Shown piece by piece: positions 1-10,760 of a stretch of DNA of 64,000 nt. The DNA is from an uncultured beta proteobacterium (lineage in GTDB: Bacteria; Pseudomonadota; Gammaproteobacteria; Burkholderiales; Burkholderiaceae_C), in the NCBI GenBank assembly GCA_903876735.1, contig CAIRAW010000016.1, positions 1-64,000 on the forward strand, read 5' to 3'. The notes under the pieces were generated by a model, which did not search any database, was not told the DNA's origin, and saw nothing but the letters and a program-made list of their open reading frames with translations. The translations under genes were made by a program, and so were the position numbers. The stretch's first letter is position 1. Every line of letters begins with the position of its first letter.

Positions 1-1848
<1,848 letters not shown>

Positions 1849-2451
1849 TTTTGTTAGCGAGCAATCTACGATTGTTTGTTCAGAATAAAGTCCGTCTGCG
1901 GCGCCGACGAGCGCCAATCGGGTATCAACAAAGTTAGAGGCTAATTGCGGAGGACATCCAAGATATTGCCGTTGTTGACAAATTCTGCAATCTCGCGACA
2001 AGTGTGATGGTGGCTCACGCGCTGCGCGACCTCGCTGTTGCATGTAGCTGATTGGAGCAAATAAAGTCTGTCGAGAATTTTCTATTCACTTTGGCCGCAC
2101 CTGTCAATGGACCGGTCCAATCGATTCACTGAGGAGCGCTTGATCGCGTCGGCACTTGAGGTCGCTTTGACAACTGTCTGATTTGGGTTGCCAGTCAGCA
2201 GTCGCTCGGGAGCGCGAACAATGTGCCCTAAACAGTCATCGATCTTTGTGGAAATCTGACATTCACTCGTGCTTTCAAAAGTGGAAAGCGGACATCCGTA
2301 TGCTGTGAGCGATCTCGTCCACGCTCACAGGCCGCCAGTGCCGAGAATCCACAAGGATGGGGTCGGCTAAAACAACGCCGTCGTTTCCTGAGATTTGCCC
2401 ATTCATTGGCAGCGCTGGCTCACGCCTGGTCTCTACCAAGCCTAATCCGCC
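1849..2451. other. Long intergenic stretch, no confident gene
   Basis: About 600 bases between glmS and the Nudix gene. Open frames here are short and show no family signature. Bases 2208-2237 hold a diverged copy of a 30-base sequence that recurs at 10831-10860 (see findings). No terminator with a T-run is visible after glmS. It may contain decayed coding DNA, but I cannot identify any. Confidence 0.5.
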
Positions 2452-2943
2452 CTACGGCACGATCTGCACAGGCCGGGCCGGCCACGCACTGGTAAGCAGC
2501 GGTTTCAGCAGCAAAGCAAGCTGGCGTGGAACGAAGATCTCGCTGGTGGCGGCGATTTCGTCGATGCCCCACCAACGCAGTTCACAAAAAGTCTCTCGCT
2601 CTTGCGGTGTGAGCGCCGTCGGCTTCGGCTCGAATGACGGCACACGCTGAATATAGACACGCGCCAGCGTGTCGACTGGCAGACCATCGCGCAGAATGCG
2701 TTTGGGCGAAGTCCAGATCCAGTGGCCTGGATGGTTGAGGCGCAAGCCAGTCTCCTCAAAAATTTCGCGTATCAGTGCGTCCTCAAACGACTCTCCCAGA
2801 TGCAGGGATCCGCCTGGCGTCAGCCAGAACGTTTGCCGAGATGCCGTTGGCTCCTGCGTCAAGGGCCCCGACGCCAGTTTCATCAGAAGGACGCGGTCTT
2901 GCGGATCAATCAGCAACGCACGGGCAGATTCAATGATGGTCAT
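2452..2943 (-). CDS. Nudix hydrolase
   Basis: Predicted to hydrolyse a nucleoside diphosphate linked to another moiety; the substrate cannot be told. The Nudix box is complete at about residues 44-67: GGSLHLGE, then seven residues, then REIFEETGL, so all the Mg-binding glutamates are present. The protein is about 163 residues, normal for a single-domain Nudix enzyme. I start it at the ATG giving MTIIESARALL, because the domain begins there; an upstream TTG would add 21 unlikely residues. It is divergent from acoR and probably unrelated to acetoin metabolism. Confidence 0.85.
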   Translation of the reverse strand: MTIIESARALLIDPQDRVLLMKLASGPLTQEPTASRQTFWLTPGGSLHLGESFEDALIREIFEETGLRLNHPGHWIWTSPKRILRDGLPVDTLARVYIQRVPSFEPKPTALTPQERETFCELRWWGIDEIAATSEIFVPRQLALLLKPLLTSAWPARPVQIVP

Positions 2944-3257
2944 GCAATGGAACAGGGAAGCGGCGTGAGCGTCGGAGGCGAAGGGTAAAAAGAACAGGCC
3001 TTGCAATCACGTTACGGCCAGTGTCACACTTTGAGCAGCTAGCGATCAGCGGGAAAACCCTCGCCAATCGTCTGCCTTTCAATTGGTTCAGAGTTGCCGG
3101 ATGCAGTCAAAGTTAATTCCTTTCAGCATCGATAGATGCTACAGTCATCCGACGACGTCATGTTGGCATCGCTGCGAGAGTTAATAAAGGCGCAAGAACC
3201 AACAAGAATTCGTCCTACAGGATCACAAACAAGATCCGGCCCATTGAGACGAAATAA
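2944..3257. other. Divergent intergenic region, Nudix gene / acoR
   Basis: About 310 bases upstream of acoR. It must hold the acoR promoter, but I see no convincing -35/-10 pair and no -24/-12 element. The TGTCGCA-type inverted repeat found before acoX is not present here, so autoregulation by AcoR is not suggested by sequence. Confidence 0.4.
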
Positions 3258-5246
3258 ATGAAAGCTTCTTCAGCCAGTCATATCGACGAGGTGATCGCTC
3301 GCACCTCGCAGCGCCTGGGTGGCGCCTTTGCCGACGACGACCTGATCACCCGGTCTTGGACGCGCTGCGTCACGGACCACGGTCTGGACCCGACGCGTGC
3401 GCAACCGGCGCGCGTCATCGAGCAAGGGCAGTTGCGCGAGCACCTGGAGCAGATTGAATCGTTCCTGCGCGTGGCGCGCGCCGGCATGGAGCAGCTCTAC
3501 AAGCGCGTTTCGCCGCTGGGTTATGTGCTGCTGCTGACCGACGCGCAAGGCGTCACGGTGGATTACATCGGCAACGACCAGTGGGACCGTGAGCTCAAGC
3601 GCTCGGGCCTGTGCCTGGGCGCAGACTGGAACGAGGCGCACGCCGGCACCTGCGGTGTGGGCACCTGCATTGTCGAGCGCACGCCGCTGACCTGCCACCA
3701 AGGCGATCACTTTGATTCCACCCACATCGGTCTGACCTGCACCACCGCGCCGTTGTTCGACCCGACTGGCGATTTCATCGGCGTGCTTGACATCTCGGCG
3801 CTGAGTTCGCCTTCGGAAAAGCCGAGTCAGCACCTGGCGCGTCATATGACGGTGATGTTTGCCAAGATGGTCGAAGATGCCAATTTCATGCGCCATTTCA
3901 GCGACCAGTGGATTCTGCGCCTGGGGGTGGACTGGGCGTTGGTGGACGTCAGCGGCGAATGCATGCTGGCCTTTGACGTCGACGGAAAAATCCTTGGTGC
4001 CAACAGCGGCGCGCGCCAGTTGCTGGTGGCAATCAATGACGATGGCGGTGCCGCCCCGGTGGTCGGCCAGTTGTTGACGGATGTCTTCAAGGTCACGATG
4101 GATGACATCTGGCATGTTGCGCGCTCGGGCATGACGAGTGACCGCACCGTGCTCAGCACGCGCCGCCACGAGCTTTTCTACGCCATGGCCACACCGCCGC
4201 GCCACGTCGCCAGCAAACTGGTGCGCGATGGCGCGAACGCAGCACAGCCGATAGCCTGCCCGGCGCTGGACCGTCTCAGTGGCGACGACAAGCAGATGCT
4301 GCGCCTGCTCGACCAGGCCAAGCGCCTGGTCAACAAGAAGGTCAACATCCTGCTGCACGGCGAAACCGGCACCGGTAAGGAACTGATTGCGCGGGCCCTG
4401 CACGATTCAAGCCTGCGCGCCAGCAAGTCCTTTGTCGCCGTCAACTGTGCGTCGATTCCCGAGTCGTTGATCGAGAGTGAACTGTTCGGCTATGTCGCGG
4501 GCAGCTTTACCGGTGGGCGCAGCAAAGGGTCGCGCGGCTTGATCCTGCAGTCCAGCGGCGGCACGCTATTTCTCGACGAGATCGGGGACATGCCGATGCA
4601 CTTGCAAACGCGCCTGCTGCGCGTCCTGTCTGAAGGCGAGGTCATGCCGCTGGGCGCCGACCGACCGGTGCCAGTGGACCTGACCGTGGTGGCGGCCTCG
4701 CACCGCGACTTGCGCCGCCTGATTGCCGAAGGTGTTTTCCGCGAAGACCTCTACTATCGCCTGTGCGGCGCCACGTTGCCGCTGCCGCCGCTGCGCCAGC
4801 GCAGTGACAAGCGCTTTGTGATTGATCGCGTGCTGCAGCAGGAGGGCAACCAACTCGGCGTTGAAGCCCATATTTCAGCGCGAGCGCTGGAGCTGCTGCT
4901 CAACTTCGACTGGCCCGGCAATATCCGCCAGTTGCGCAACGCCATCCGTTTTGCCCTGGCCATTTGCGACAACGGCTACATCACAACGACGCATCTGCCC
5001 AGTGAACTGTGCGCTGAAGAGGACGGCGACGCTGACGCCGCCAAACTGGCCTTGCAGGACGTCACCCTCAAGACCTTGCTGCAATCGGATCTGTCGGCCG
5101 GCATGGTGCAGGCGCAGACCCTGCTGCTGGCCCTGCGCCAGCAGCACTGGAACGTGACCGCGGTGGCCAGCGAACTGGGCATCTGCCGCGCCACGGTTTA
5201 TCGGCAGATGAAGCGCTTCAACATTGTTTCGCCAACGCAGCAGTAG
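3258..5246 (+). CDS. acoR: Sigma54-dependent transcriptional activator of acetoin catabolism
   Basis: Cytoplasmic enhancer-binding protein of 662 residues, expected to activate the facing acoX operon when acetoin is present. An N-terminal GAF-like sensor spans about residues 60-200 (CGVGTC, TCTTAPLFDPTGDFIGVLDIS). The AAA+ domain follows, with Walker A GETGTGKE near 368 and Walker B GTLFLDEIGD near 436. A Fis-type helix-turn-helix closes the protein (WNVTAVASELGICRATVYRQMKRF). The sigma54-contact loop reads GSFTGG at 415-420 instead of canonical GAFTGA. Its likely target is the inverted repeat at 10720-10751 with the sigma54 promoter at 10597-10612. The identification rests on domain order plus the aco neighbourhood. 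Confidence 0.92.
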   Translation: MKASSASHIDEVIARTSQRLGGAFADDDLITRSWTRCVTDHGLDPTRAQPARVIEQGQLREHLEQIESFLRVARAGMEQLYKRVSPLGYVLLLTDAQGVTVDYIGNDQWDRELKRSGLCLGADWNEAHAGTCGVGTCIVERTPLTCHQGDHFDSTHIGLTCTTAPLFDPTGDFIGVLDISALSSPSEKPSQHLARHMTVMFAKMVEDANFMRHFSDQWILRLGVDWALVDVSGECMLAFDVDGKILGANSGARQLLVAINDDGGAAPVVGQLLTDVFKVTMDDIWHVARSGMTSDRTVLSTRRHELFYAMATPPRHVASKLVRDGANAAQPIACPALDRLSGDDKQMLRLLDQAKRLVNKKVNILLHGETGTGKELIARALHDSSLRASKSFVAVNCASIPESLIESELFGYVAGSFTGGRSKGSRGLILQSSGGTLFLDEIGDMPMHLQTRLLRVLSEGEVMPLGADRPVPVDLTVVAASHRDLRRLIAEGVFREDLYYRLCGATLPLPPLRQRSDKRFVIDRVLQQEGNQLGVEAHISARALELLLNFDWPGNIRQLRNAIRFALAICDNGYITTTHLPSELCAEEDGDADAAKLALQDVTLKTLLQSDLSAGMVQAQTLLLALRQQHWNVTAVASELGICRATVYRQMKRFNIVSPTQQ

Positions 5247-5260
5247 CCGCCTGGTGGCGC

Positions 5261-5569
5261 TCAGGTAGAGAGCTTGCGGCCGACCTTTTTTTGCACCGAC
5301 TCGACCTTGCTGCGCAAGCGGCCACCAGCGCCGGAGCGGGCGTCGATCTTGATGTTGACGCCTACGCGTTCGCAGTCCACCGCCATCGCCTGGTAGCAGG
5401 CGGTAACGACGGCCATCACGGCGTCCCACTCGCCTTCTAGAATCGTACCCATGGGCGTGAGCTGGTAGGGCAGGCCGCTTTTGTCGATGATGTCGAGCGA
5501 GCGAGCGACGAACGGACTCAGGCTGATGCCCTTGCCCGATGGTGCCATTGAGAATTCAAGCAATACCAT
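5261..5569 (-). CDS. MTH1187-family thiamine-binding protein
   Basis: A 102-residue protein of the MTH1187/YqgV (DUF77) family, known to bind thiamine or hydroxymethylpyrimidine-like ligands. Typical features are the N-terminal strand VLLEFSMAPSGKGISLSPFVA and the motif LTPMGTILEGEWDAVM near the middle. It is the last gene of the acoXABC operon, 18 bases after the lipoate ligase gene. That position suggests a role linked to thiamine diphosphate supply for the AcoA/AcoB E1 enzyme; this is inference. The gene is convergent with acoR. Confidence 0.85.
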   Translation of the reverse strand: MVLLEFSMAPSGKGISLSPFVARSLDIIDKSGLPYQLTPMGTILEGEWDAVMAVVTACYQAMAVDCERVGVNIKIDARSGAGGRLRSKVESVQKKVGRKLST

Positions 5570-5587
5570 GGTCGTCTCCGGTTGGGT

Positions 5588-6346
5588 TTAGTGCAACAGC
5601 GCCGCAGCGATCTGCTGCGTCACTGTCTGGGAAAAATGGTCCGGCAGCAACTGGCCGGGGTGAGCGGACAACCAGCACTCGGCTACGCTGGTCAGGGCCC
5701 TGGCGTCATAGTGGCGACCGCTGCCAAGCGCGGCCTCGAAGCGATTGGCCTGCGCACTCAACCGCTTTGGGTCGGCGTCGAGCAGCAGCAGGGCATGGGC
5801 CAGCACTGCCTGGCGCCCATTGGCGCGACGCCAGTACTGCGCGCTGCCGGCGATCTTGCGCAGTCTGCCCTGCGCCCATACCGCCAGATTGAAGCGTCCG
5901 TCACAAAACGAGCCACTTACCAAACCCGGCTGACTGGTGATGCCCAAAGCGACCAGGGCGCGCGCCAGCACAGCGCACAGATGCAGATAGACCGGCTCGG
6001 CCCGTTCGCCGGGCGCGCCCTCACACGGGTAGGCCAGACTCAGGTTCAGGATGCCAGGGCCTTGCGGCACAACACCGCCGCCGGAGCGGCGCAGCCGCAC
6101 TGGCCAGCCGCGCCGCAGCGTGGCCGCACTGACCTCGGCCAGGTCGGCGTAGCGGCGGTACGACAGCGGCGCTACCAGGCCCGCTTGCCCGTGCCAGATG
6201 GCCGCTGTCGCTTCGCCTTCAAGTGCCTGTGCCAGCCACTGCATTTCAAGTTCGCCGTCAAGCGCTTCGTCCGGACACAACACGCGCGACCAGCGCGGCT
6301 CAATGGCGCTGATGCGGGCTGTTTCACAAAGGCCGGTTTCAGCCAC
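5588..6346 (-). CDS. Lipoate--protein ligase A family protein
   Basis: Expected to attach lipoate (or octanoate) to the lipoyl lysine of AcoC. The biotin/lipoate ligase fold is shown by RRSGGGVVPQGPGILNLSL (about residues 87-105) and by the lysine motif RKIAGSAQYWRR (about 162-173). The 252-residue length suits a stand-alone ligase without the small C-terminal domain. The start is a GTG that overlaps the end of acoC by 8 bases, indicating translational coupling. I cannot decide between ligase and octanoyltransferase chemistry from sequence alone. Confidence 0.85.
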   Translation of the reverse strand: MAETGLCETARISAIEPRWSRVLCPDEALDGELEMQWLAQALEGEATAAIWHGQAGLVAPLSYRRYADLAEVSAATLRRGWPVRLRRSGGGVVPQGPGILNLSLAYPCEGAPGERAEPVYLHLCAVLARALVALGITSQPGLVSGSFCDGRFNLAVWAQGRLRKIAGSAQYWRRANGRQAVLAHALLLLDADPKRLSAQANRFEAALGSGRHYDARALTSVAECWLSAHPGQLLPDHFSQTVTQQIAAALLH

Positions 6347-7454
6347 CGATGTGCCGCAGGATCAGGCGGTTCACATCGCTGGCCCGCTCCATCTGCGCCA
6401 TGTGCCCGACGCCATCGAAGATCTCCACCGTGGCCCCGGCTGGTGCCTGCGCCGCATGTGCCGCCGGCACGATCTGGTCGTCCTTGCCCCAGATCATTAG
6501 CACCGGTTTGCCGGTTTGCGCCAGTTTCAGGCCCGGCAGCGCGCTTTGCTTGCCACCACCAAACAGACCCTGGTTGAGTGTGGTCAACAGTTCACCCACA
6601 CCGTCCAGGCGCTTGTACTTGAGCACATCGTCCACCATCTGCCGGCTCACCAGCGTCGGGTCCTGAAACAGCAACTCCAGAACCGGTTTCAGATCACGGC
6701 GCGACGCTGCGCTGGTAAAGCCCTCGGTGTAGGCGCTGTTGATCTCGGGACCAAAGCCGGCGCTGGCGATCAGACTCAGCGTTGCCACCCGTTGCGGCTG
6801 CGCCAGTGCCAGTTGCGCTGCAATCGCGCCGCCCACCGAGTGACCGACCAGATGTGCCTGCGCCACGTCGATGGCGTCCATGAAGCGCGCAACGAAGTCG
6901 GCCAGTGCCTCCAGGCTGGTGCCGGGCAGCTTAACTTCGGATTGCCCGTGGCCGGGCAGGTCGAGCGCAATCACCGGATGCTTCTCGCCGATGGCATCGA
7001 TGTTGAACAACCAGTTGTCCAGATCGCCGCCGAAGCCGTGCACAAAGAGCACTGGCGTACCCTCAGTCGCACCACGGCGCGCATAGCGGATGCGCAAACC
7101 GTCAACGTCGGCATAGAGGTAGGCCGGGCCGGCTTGTTCGTCGTCGTCCGCGCCGCTGACCGGCATGACGTAGGCGGCGATGTAGGCGTCGATCTCGGCG
7201 TCGCTGACGTCGCTGCCAGCGAGCACGCCGAGCAGCGCCTTGACGGGCAGCAATTCACCCTCATTGGCCACCTTGCGCCGCAGCAGGCCGGGGTCGGGGG
7301 CCTCGACGGCGTTGGCGATTTTGTCGGTTTCGACATCGAGGATGGGCATGCCCACCGTGATCTCGGTGCCGACTTCGACCAGCCAGGCGCCAACCGTGCC
7401 CTCGGCCATCGACAGGCCCCACTTGGGCATGATGATGGGGGTGATGCCAGCCAT
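6339..7454 (-). CDS. acoC: Acetoin dehydrogenase E2 component (dihydrolipoamide acetyltransferase)
   Basis: Transfers the acetyl group made by E1 to CoA within the acetoin dehydrogenase complex. A lipoyl domain fills residues 1-80 with the lipoylated lysine K45 in ETDKIANAV. It is followed by an alpha/beta-hydrolase-type domain (VLFVHGFGGD near 135, nucleophile elbow GHSVGG at 204-209), not by the classical HxxxDG acyltransferase domain. That arrangement is the hallmark of AcoC proteins of Ralstonia and Pseudomonas. The start codon overlaps the acoB stop by one base (TAATG). Confidence 0.93.
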   Translation of the reverse strand: MAGITPIIMPKWGLSMAEGTVGAWLVEVGTEITVGMPILDVETDKIANAVEAPDPGLLRRKVANEGELLPVKALLGVLAGSDVSDAEIDAYIAAYVMPVSGADDDEQAGPAYLYADVDGLRIRYARRGATEGTPVLFVHGFGGDLDNWLFNIDAIGEKHPVIALDLPGHGQSEVKLPGTSLEALADFVARFMDAIDVAQAHLVGHSVGGAIAAQLALAQPQRVATLSLIASAGFGPEINSAYTEGFTSAASRRDLKPVLELLFQDPTLVSRQMVDDVLKYKRLDGVGELLTTLNQGLFGGGKQSALPGLKLAQTGKPVLMIWGKDDQIVPAAHAAQAPAGATVEIFDGVGHMAQMERASDVNRLILRHIGG

Positions 7455-8470
7455 TAGTGCTTTCCCCCCTTGAGGGTGCGGCGCACGGCATCGGCCACTT
7501 GCGCAGCCGACGGGATGTAGAGGTCTTCGAGCGTCGGCGAGAACGGCACTGGCGCGTGTGGTGGCGCGACCTGCTCGATTTGCGCCTTCAGCGCGCCAAA
7601 CGCGTGCATCGCAACCTGGGCCGCGATGTCGGTGCCGATGTTGCAGCGCGGGCTGGCCTCATCGACGCAGACCAGACGACCGGTCTTGGTAACGCTCTCC
7701 AGCACCGTGTCCATGTCAAGCGGCGAGAGTGTGCGCAGATCGACGATTTCAACTTCGATACCTTCCTTGGCCAGCGTGCTGGCGGCTTCGATGGCGCGGT
7801 GCACCATCAGGCCGTAGGTGACGATCGAGCAGTGCTTGCCTTCGCGCACCACGTTGGCTTCGCCCAGCGGGATCGTGTACGAGCCTTCGGGCACTTCACC
7901 CTCCAGGGCATACAGGTTTTTGTGCTCGCAGAAGATCACCGGGTTGTTGTCGCGGATCGACTGGATCAGCAAGCCCTTGGTGTCATAGGGCGTGCTTGGG
8001 CACACCACCTTGAGGCCGGGGATGTGCGTGAACAGCGGCGTCAGCATCTGGCTGTGCTGGGCGGCGGCGCGAAAACCAGCGCCGACCATGGCGCGGATTA
8101 CAACCGGTGTCTCCGCCTTGCCGCCAAACATGTAGCGAAACTTGGCCGCCTGGTTGAAGATCTGGTCGAAGCAAACGCCCATGAAGTCGATGAACATCAA
8201 CTCGGCAATCGGGCGCATGCCGCAGGCCGCAGCGCCGACTGCAGCGCCAACGTAGGCGCTTTCGGACAAAGGGGTATCGATCAACTGGTTCGGGTGTTTC
8301 GCGTACAGGCCCTTGGTGACGCCGAGCACGCCGCCCCAGGCGTCTTCCTCGCCGTCGCAGCCGGTGCCGCCGACGATGTCTTCGCCGAGCATGATCACCG
8401 TTGGGTCACGCGACATTTCCTGGTCGATCGCTTCGTTGACCGCCTGTTTCATACTGATTTTTCTAGCCAT
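7454..8470 (-). CDS. acoB: Acetoin dehydrogenase E1 component, beta subunit
   Basis: Beta subunit of the thiamine-diphosphate-dependent E1 that cleaves acetoin. Transketolase-like pyrimidine-binding and C-terminal domains are visible: GEDIVGGTGCDGEEDAWGG near 30-48, DTPLSE, MFIDFMGVCFDQIFNQAAKFRYMFGG, and the late DLRTLSPLD motif. About 338 residues, normal for the family. Two adjacent ATGs exist; I use the second (MARKIS) because AGGAG lies 6 bases before it, and only 3 before the first. It is the third gene of the aco operon. Confidence 0.94.
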   Translation of the reverse strand: MARKISMKQAVNEAIDQEMSRDPTVIMLGEDIVGGTGCDGEEDAWGGVLGVTKGLYAKHPNQLIDTPLSESAYVGAAVGAAACGMRPIAELMFIDFMGVCFDQIFNQAAKFRYMFGGKAETPVVIRAMVGAGFRAAAQHSQMLTPLFTHIPGLKVVCPSTPYDTKGLLIQSIRDNNPVIFCEHKNLYALEGEVPEGSYTIPLGEANVVREGKHCSIVTYGLMVHRAIEAASTLAKEGIEVEIVDLRTLSPLDMDTVLESVTKTGRLVCVDEASPRCNIGTDIAAQVAMHAFGALKAQIEQVAPPHAPVPFSPTLEDLYIPSAAQVADAVRRTLKGGKH

Positions 8471-8502
8471 CATGTGCTCCTGGTTTTGTTCAATTGTTCG
8501 GT

Positions 8503-9489
8503 TCAGTAATTGACGTAGACGTCGGTCGTCAGGTCGGCCAGCGTCGGCAGCGGTGCCGCCTTGGCTTGCTGCACCGAGTCTTCGATCAGTGCGAGCACGC
8601 TCTTGTCGATGGCTGCCAGTTCATCACTGCTGATGACGCCAGCCGAGAGGACGTGGGCGCTGAATATCTTCAGGCAGTCGTGATTGATGCGAACGTCTTC
8701 GAGTTCACCCGGTGCCCGGTAGGTCTGGGCGTCGCCTTCGAAGTGGCCGTGAAAGCGCACCATCTTGCATTCGAGCAGCGAGGGACCTCCGCCTTCGCGA
8801 GCACGCTTGATGACTTCGCCAGCGGCTTCATAGACCGCCAGGAAATCGGTACCGTCCACCGTGATGCCGGGGATGCCAAAGCCGGAAGCGCGGTCCACAT
8901 AGCTGTTGACGGCGGTGGCATAGTCGCGCGAGGTGGACTCGGCGTAGCCGTTGTTCTCGACCACGAAAATGACCGGCAGGTTCCAGACCGCCGCCAGGTT
9001 CAGGCTCTCCAGGAAGGTTCCCTGATTGGATGCGCCGTCACCGACGAAGCAGATGCCGACTTCGTTCTTCTTGCGGAACTTGGCCGCCAGCGCGGCGCCG
9101 CAGATCAGCGGTGCGCCGGCACCCAGGATGCCGTTGGCGCCCATCATGCCCTTGGACAGATCGGCGATGTGCATGGATCCGCCCTTGCCATTGCCGCAGC
9201 CGCCTTTTTTGCCGTAGATTTCTTTCATCATCTCGACCACATCGACGCCCTTGGCGATGCAGTGGCCGTGGCCACGGTGCGTGGAGGCGATGCGGTCACC
9301 ATCGCCCAGATGGGTCAGGATGCCGACCGCGCTGGCTTCTTCGCCGGCGTAGAGGTGAACGAAGCCGGGAATGTCGCCACGACTGAAGTCAACGTGAAGT
9401 CGGTCTTCGAATTCGCGGATAGTTCGCATCGTGCGGTAGCACGTGAGCAAGGCCTCCTTGCTCAAGGGGAACGGGTTGCTGGCTGCCAT
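8503..9489 (-). CDS. acoA: Acetoin dehydrogenase E1 component, alpha subunit
   Basis: Thiamine-diphosphate-binding alpha subunit of acetoin dehydrogenase E1. The cofactor motif is complete: GDGASNQG at residues 150-157 and ENN at 178-180, with HRGHGHCIAKG near 71-81 and the GKGGSMH segment near 101. The 328-residue length matches AcoA or PdhA-type proteins. It starts 15 bases after the acoX stop, and its product pairs with AcoB. Substrate assignment as acetoin comes from the neighbouring acoX, AcoC-type E2 and acoR. Confidence 0.95.
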   Translation of the reverse strand: MAASNPFPLSKEALLTCYRTMRTIREFEDRLHVDFSRGDIPGFVHLYAGEEASAVGILTHLGDGDRIASTHRGHGHCIAKGVDVVEMMKEIYGKKGGCGNGKGGSMHIADLSKGMMGANGILGAGAPLICGAALAAKFRKKNEVGICFVGDGASNQGTFLESLNLAAVWNLPVIFVVENNGYAESTSRDYATAVNSYVDRASGFGIPGITVDGTDFLAVYEAAGEVIKRAREGGGPSLLECKMVRFHGHFEGDAQTYRAPGELEDVRINHDCLKIFSAHVLSAGVISSDELAAIDKSVLALIEDSVQQAKAAPLPTLADLTTDVYVNY

Positions 9490-9504
9490 TGTGTTGTCTC
9501 CTGT

Positions 9505-10560
9505 TTAGGTTGGCTGGGAAGAAAGGCGAAGCAGGCCATTGCATGCGGCAAATTGCATGCAGGCGGCCACGTCCACCGTGGGGAAAGCTTTCTCGACCAG
9601 CGTGAGTTGCACGCGGTCGCCAGAATCAAAAGTCATCTCGCGTTCGCCATCGAGCGCCACCACGCCGGCGCCGAGCGCGACCGTGAAAGGCTGGTTCGCA
9701 GGCATGGCCTCCCAGTGCGCGATGCCGACCGTGCGCACCATGCCAGGGGCAATCGGCGCCAGCAGTTGCACGCGGCACAGCAGCGGGTCGTCACTGAGCG
9801 TGATCGCCAGGCCGCCGGGCTCGCGCCGACCCACCGGCTGCAGCAGGCCGCCGATGGCCGACAGACCAATTGCCTGCGGATCGGCAAAAGTCAGGTAGAC
9901 CGCAGCCAGGTTTTCCATCTTCCACAAAGCGCGCGCGCCGATGAAGCGGTCGGTCGAGATCACCGCATCGACCAGCGCGATGTCGCGCCGCTCGCCCTCG
10001 TTGATTGAGACTTCGATCAGCTTGTTTTGCACCAGCGCCTGCGCGGGACTGAGTTTGCCGCTGGCATAGAGACCGACTGCGATGCCGGTGATGGTCGGTT
10101 CGCGCATGTCCGGAAAGGCGTTGTTGGTGCCGGTTGACATGCCGGCGATGGGGACGTCGCGGCACTCGCGAACGACGGCGCGGTGCGTGCCGTCGCCGCC
10201 GAGCACGATGATCGCCTTAACGCCGGCGTCGCGCATCATGCGGGCGGCCAGAAAGGTGTCGTTGACGGTGGTCGTGGGCGACATGTCAAGGAATTCAATC
10301 TGCGGAAAGTTGTGCTGTAGCTGCAGTTCGCGTTGCAGGCTGCGCAGCAGCATCGCGCTGACGCCGCCCGAGTCCGGCATCATCAGCACCTTCTTCACGC
10401 CCATGCTGCCGGCAGCGCCGAGCACGCGCAGCAACATGCTGACGCGATCAGTTATCTGGAGGTTGCCGGCATTGGCGACGATGCGCCGGATGTCGCGCGC
10501 CGACACCGGGTTGGCGATAACGCCGATGCAGGGTGTGCAGCTTGATCCAGCTTCGGACAT
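9505..10560 (-). CDS. acoX: AcoX, NAD kinase-like protein of the acetoin operon
   Basis: Member of the AcoX branch of the ATP-NAD kinase-like superfamily, found at the head of acetoin operons; its biochemical role is not firmly known. The diagnostic nucleotide-binding motif IIVLGGDGTHR lies near residue 100. The start is set at the ATG giving MSEAGSSCTPCIGVIANP. AGGA lies 9 bases upstream, and a longer frame would begin inside the sigma54 -12 element. It is the first gene of the operon. Confidence 0.92.
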   Translation of the reverse strand: MSEAGSSCTPCIGVIANPVSARDIRRIVANAGNLQITDRVSMLLRVLGAAGSMGVKKVLMMPDSGGVSAMLLRSLQRELQLQHNFPQIEFLDMSPTTTVNDTFLAARMMRDAGVKAIIVLGGDGTHRAVVRECRDVPIAGMSTGTNNAFPDMREPTITGIAVGLYASGKLSPAQALVQNKLIEVSINEGERRDIALVDAVISTDRFIGARALWKMENLAAVYLTFADPQAIGLSAIGGLLQPVGRREPGGLAITLSDDPLLCRVQLLAPIAPGMVRTVGIAHWEAMPANQPFTVALGAGVVALDGEREMTFDSGDRVQLTLVEKAFPTVDVAACMQFAACNGLLRLSSQPT

Positions 10561-10596
10561 AGGTGTTGATTCCTGTAGGGACTTGCTGCTAGGCAT

Positions 10597-10612
10597 TGCA
10601 AATCACGTGCCA
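10597..10612 (-). promoter_or_regulatory. Sigma54 (-24/-12) promoter of the acoXABC operon
   Basis: On the minus strand the sequence is TGGCACGTGATTTGCA, matching the consensus TGGCAC-N5-TTGC exactly. Transcription would begin about 12 bases downstream, near 10586, leaving a short leader before the acoX ATG at 10560. The requirement for an enhancer-binding protein fits AcoR encoded next door. Confidence 0.92.
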
Positions 10613-10694
10613 CCATGCCTTGGCTTCTATTTCAATACCGCCTTTTCCAGTGACGCTGGGGAGAAAAGCGGCAGTCCCAGTGCGGCTGTGACAA

Positions 10695-10755
10695 TGCGAC
10701 GCTTTGTTGTCGCAGTGAAACATCTGTCGCATCGATCGTTGCGACAGATGTCGCA
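10695..10755. promoter_or_regulatory. Upstream activating sequence, probable AcoR binding sites
   Basis: A perfect 12-base inverted repeat, ACATCTGTCGCA (10720-10731) and TGCGACAGATGT (10740-10751), is separated by 8 bases. Another TGTCGCA lies at 10708-10714, where TGCGAC at 10695 forms a second, shorter inverted pair, and one more copy sits at 10749-10755. The array centres about 130 bases upstream of the -24/-12 element, the usual distance for sigma54 enhancers. Confidence 0.8.
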
Positions 10756-10760
10756 CCACC

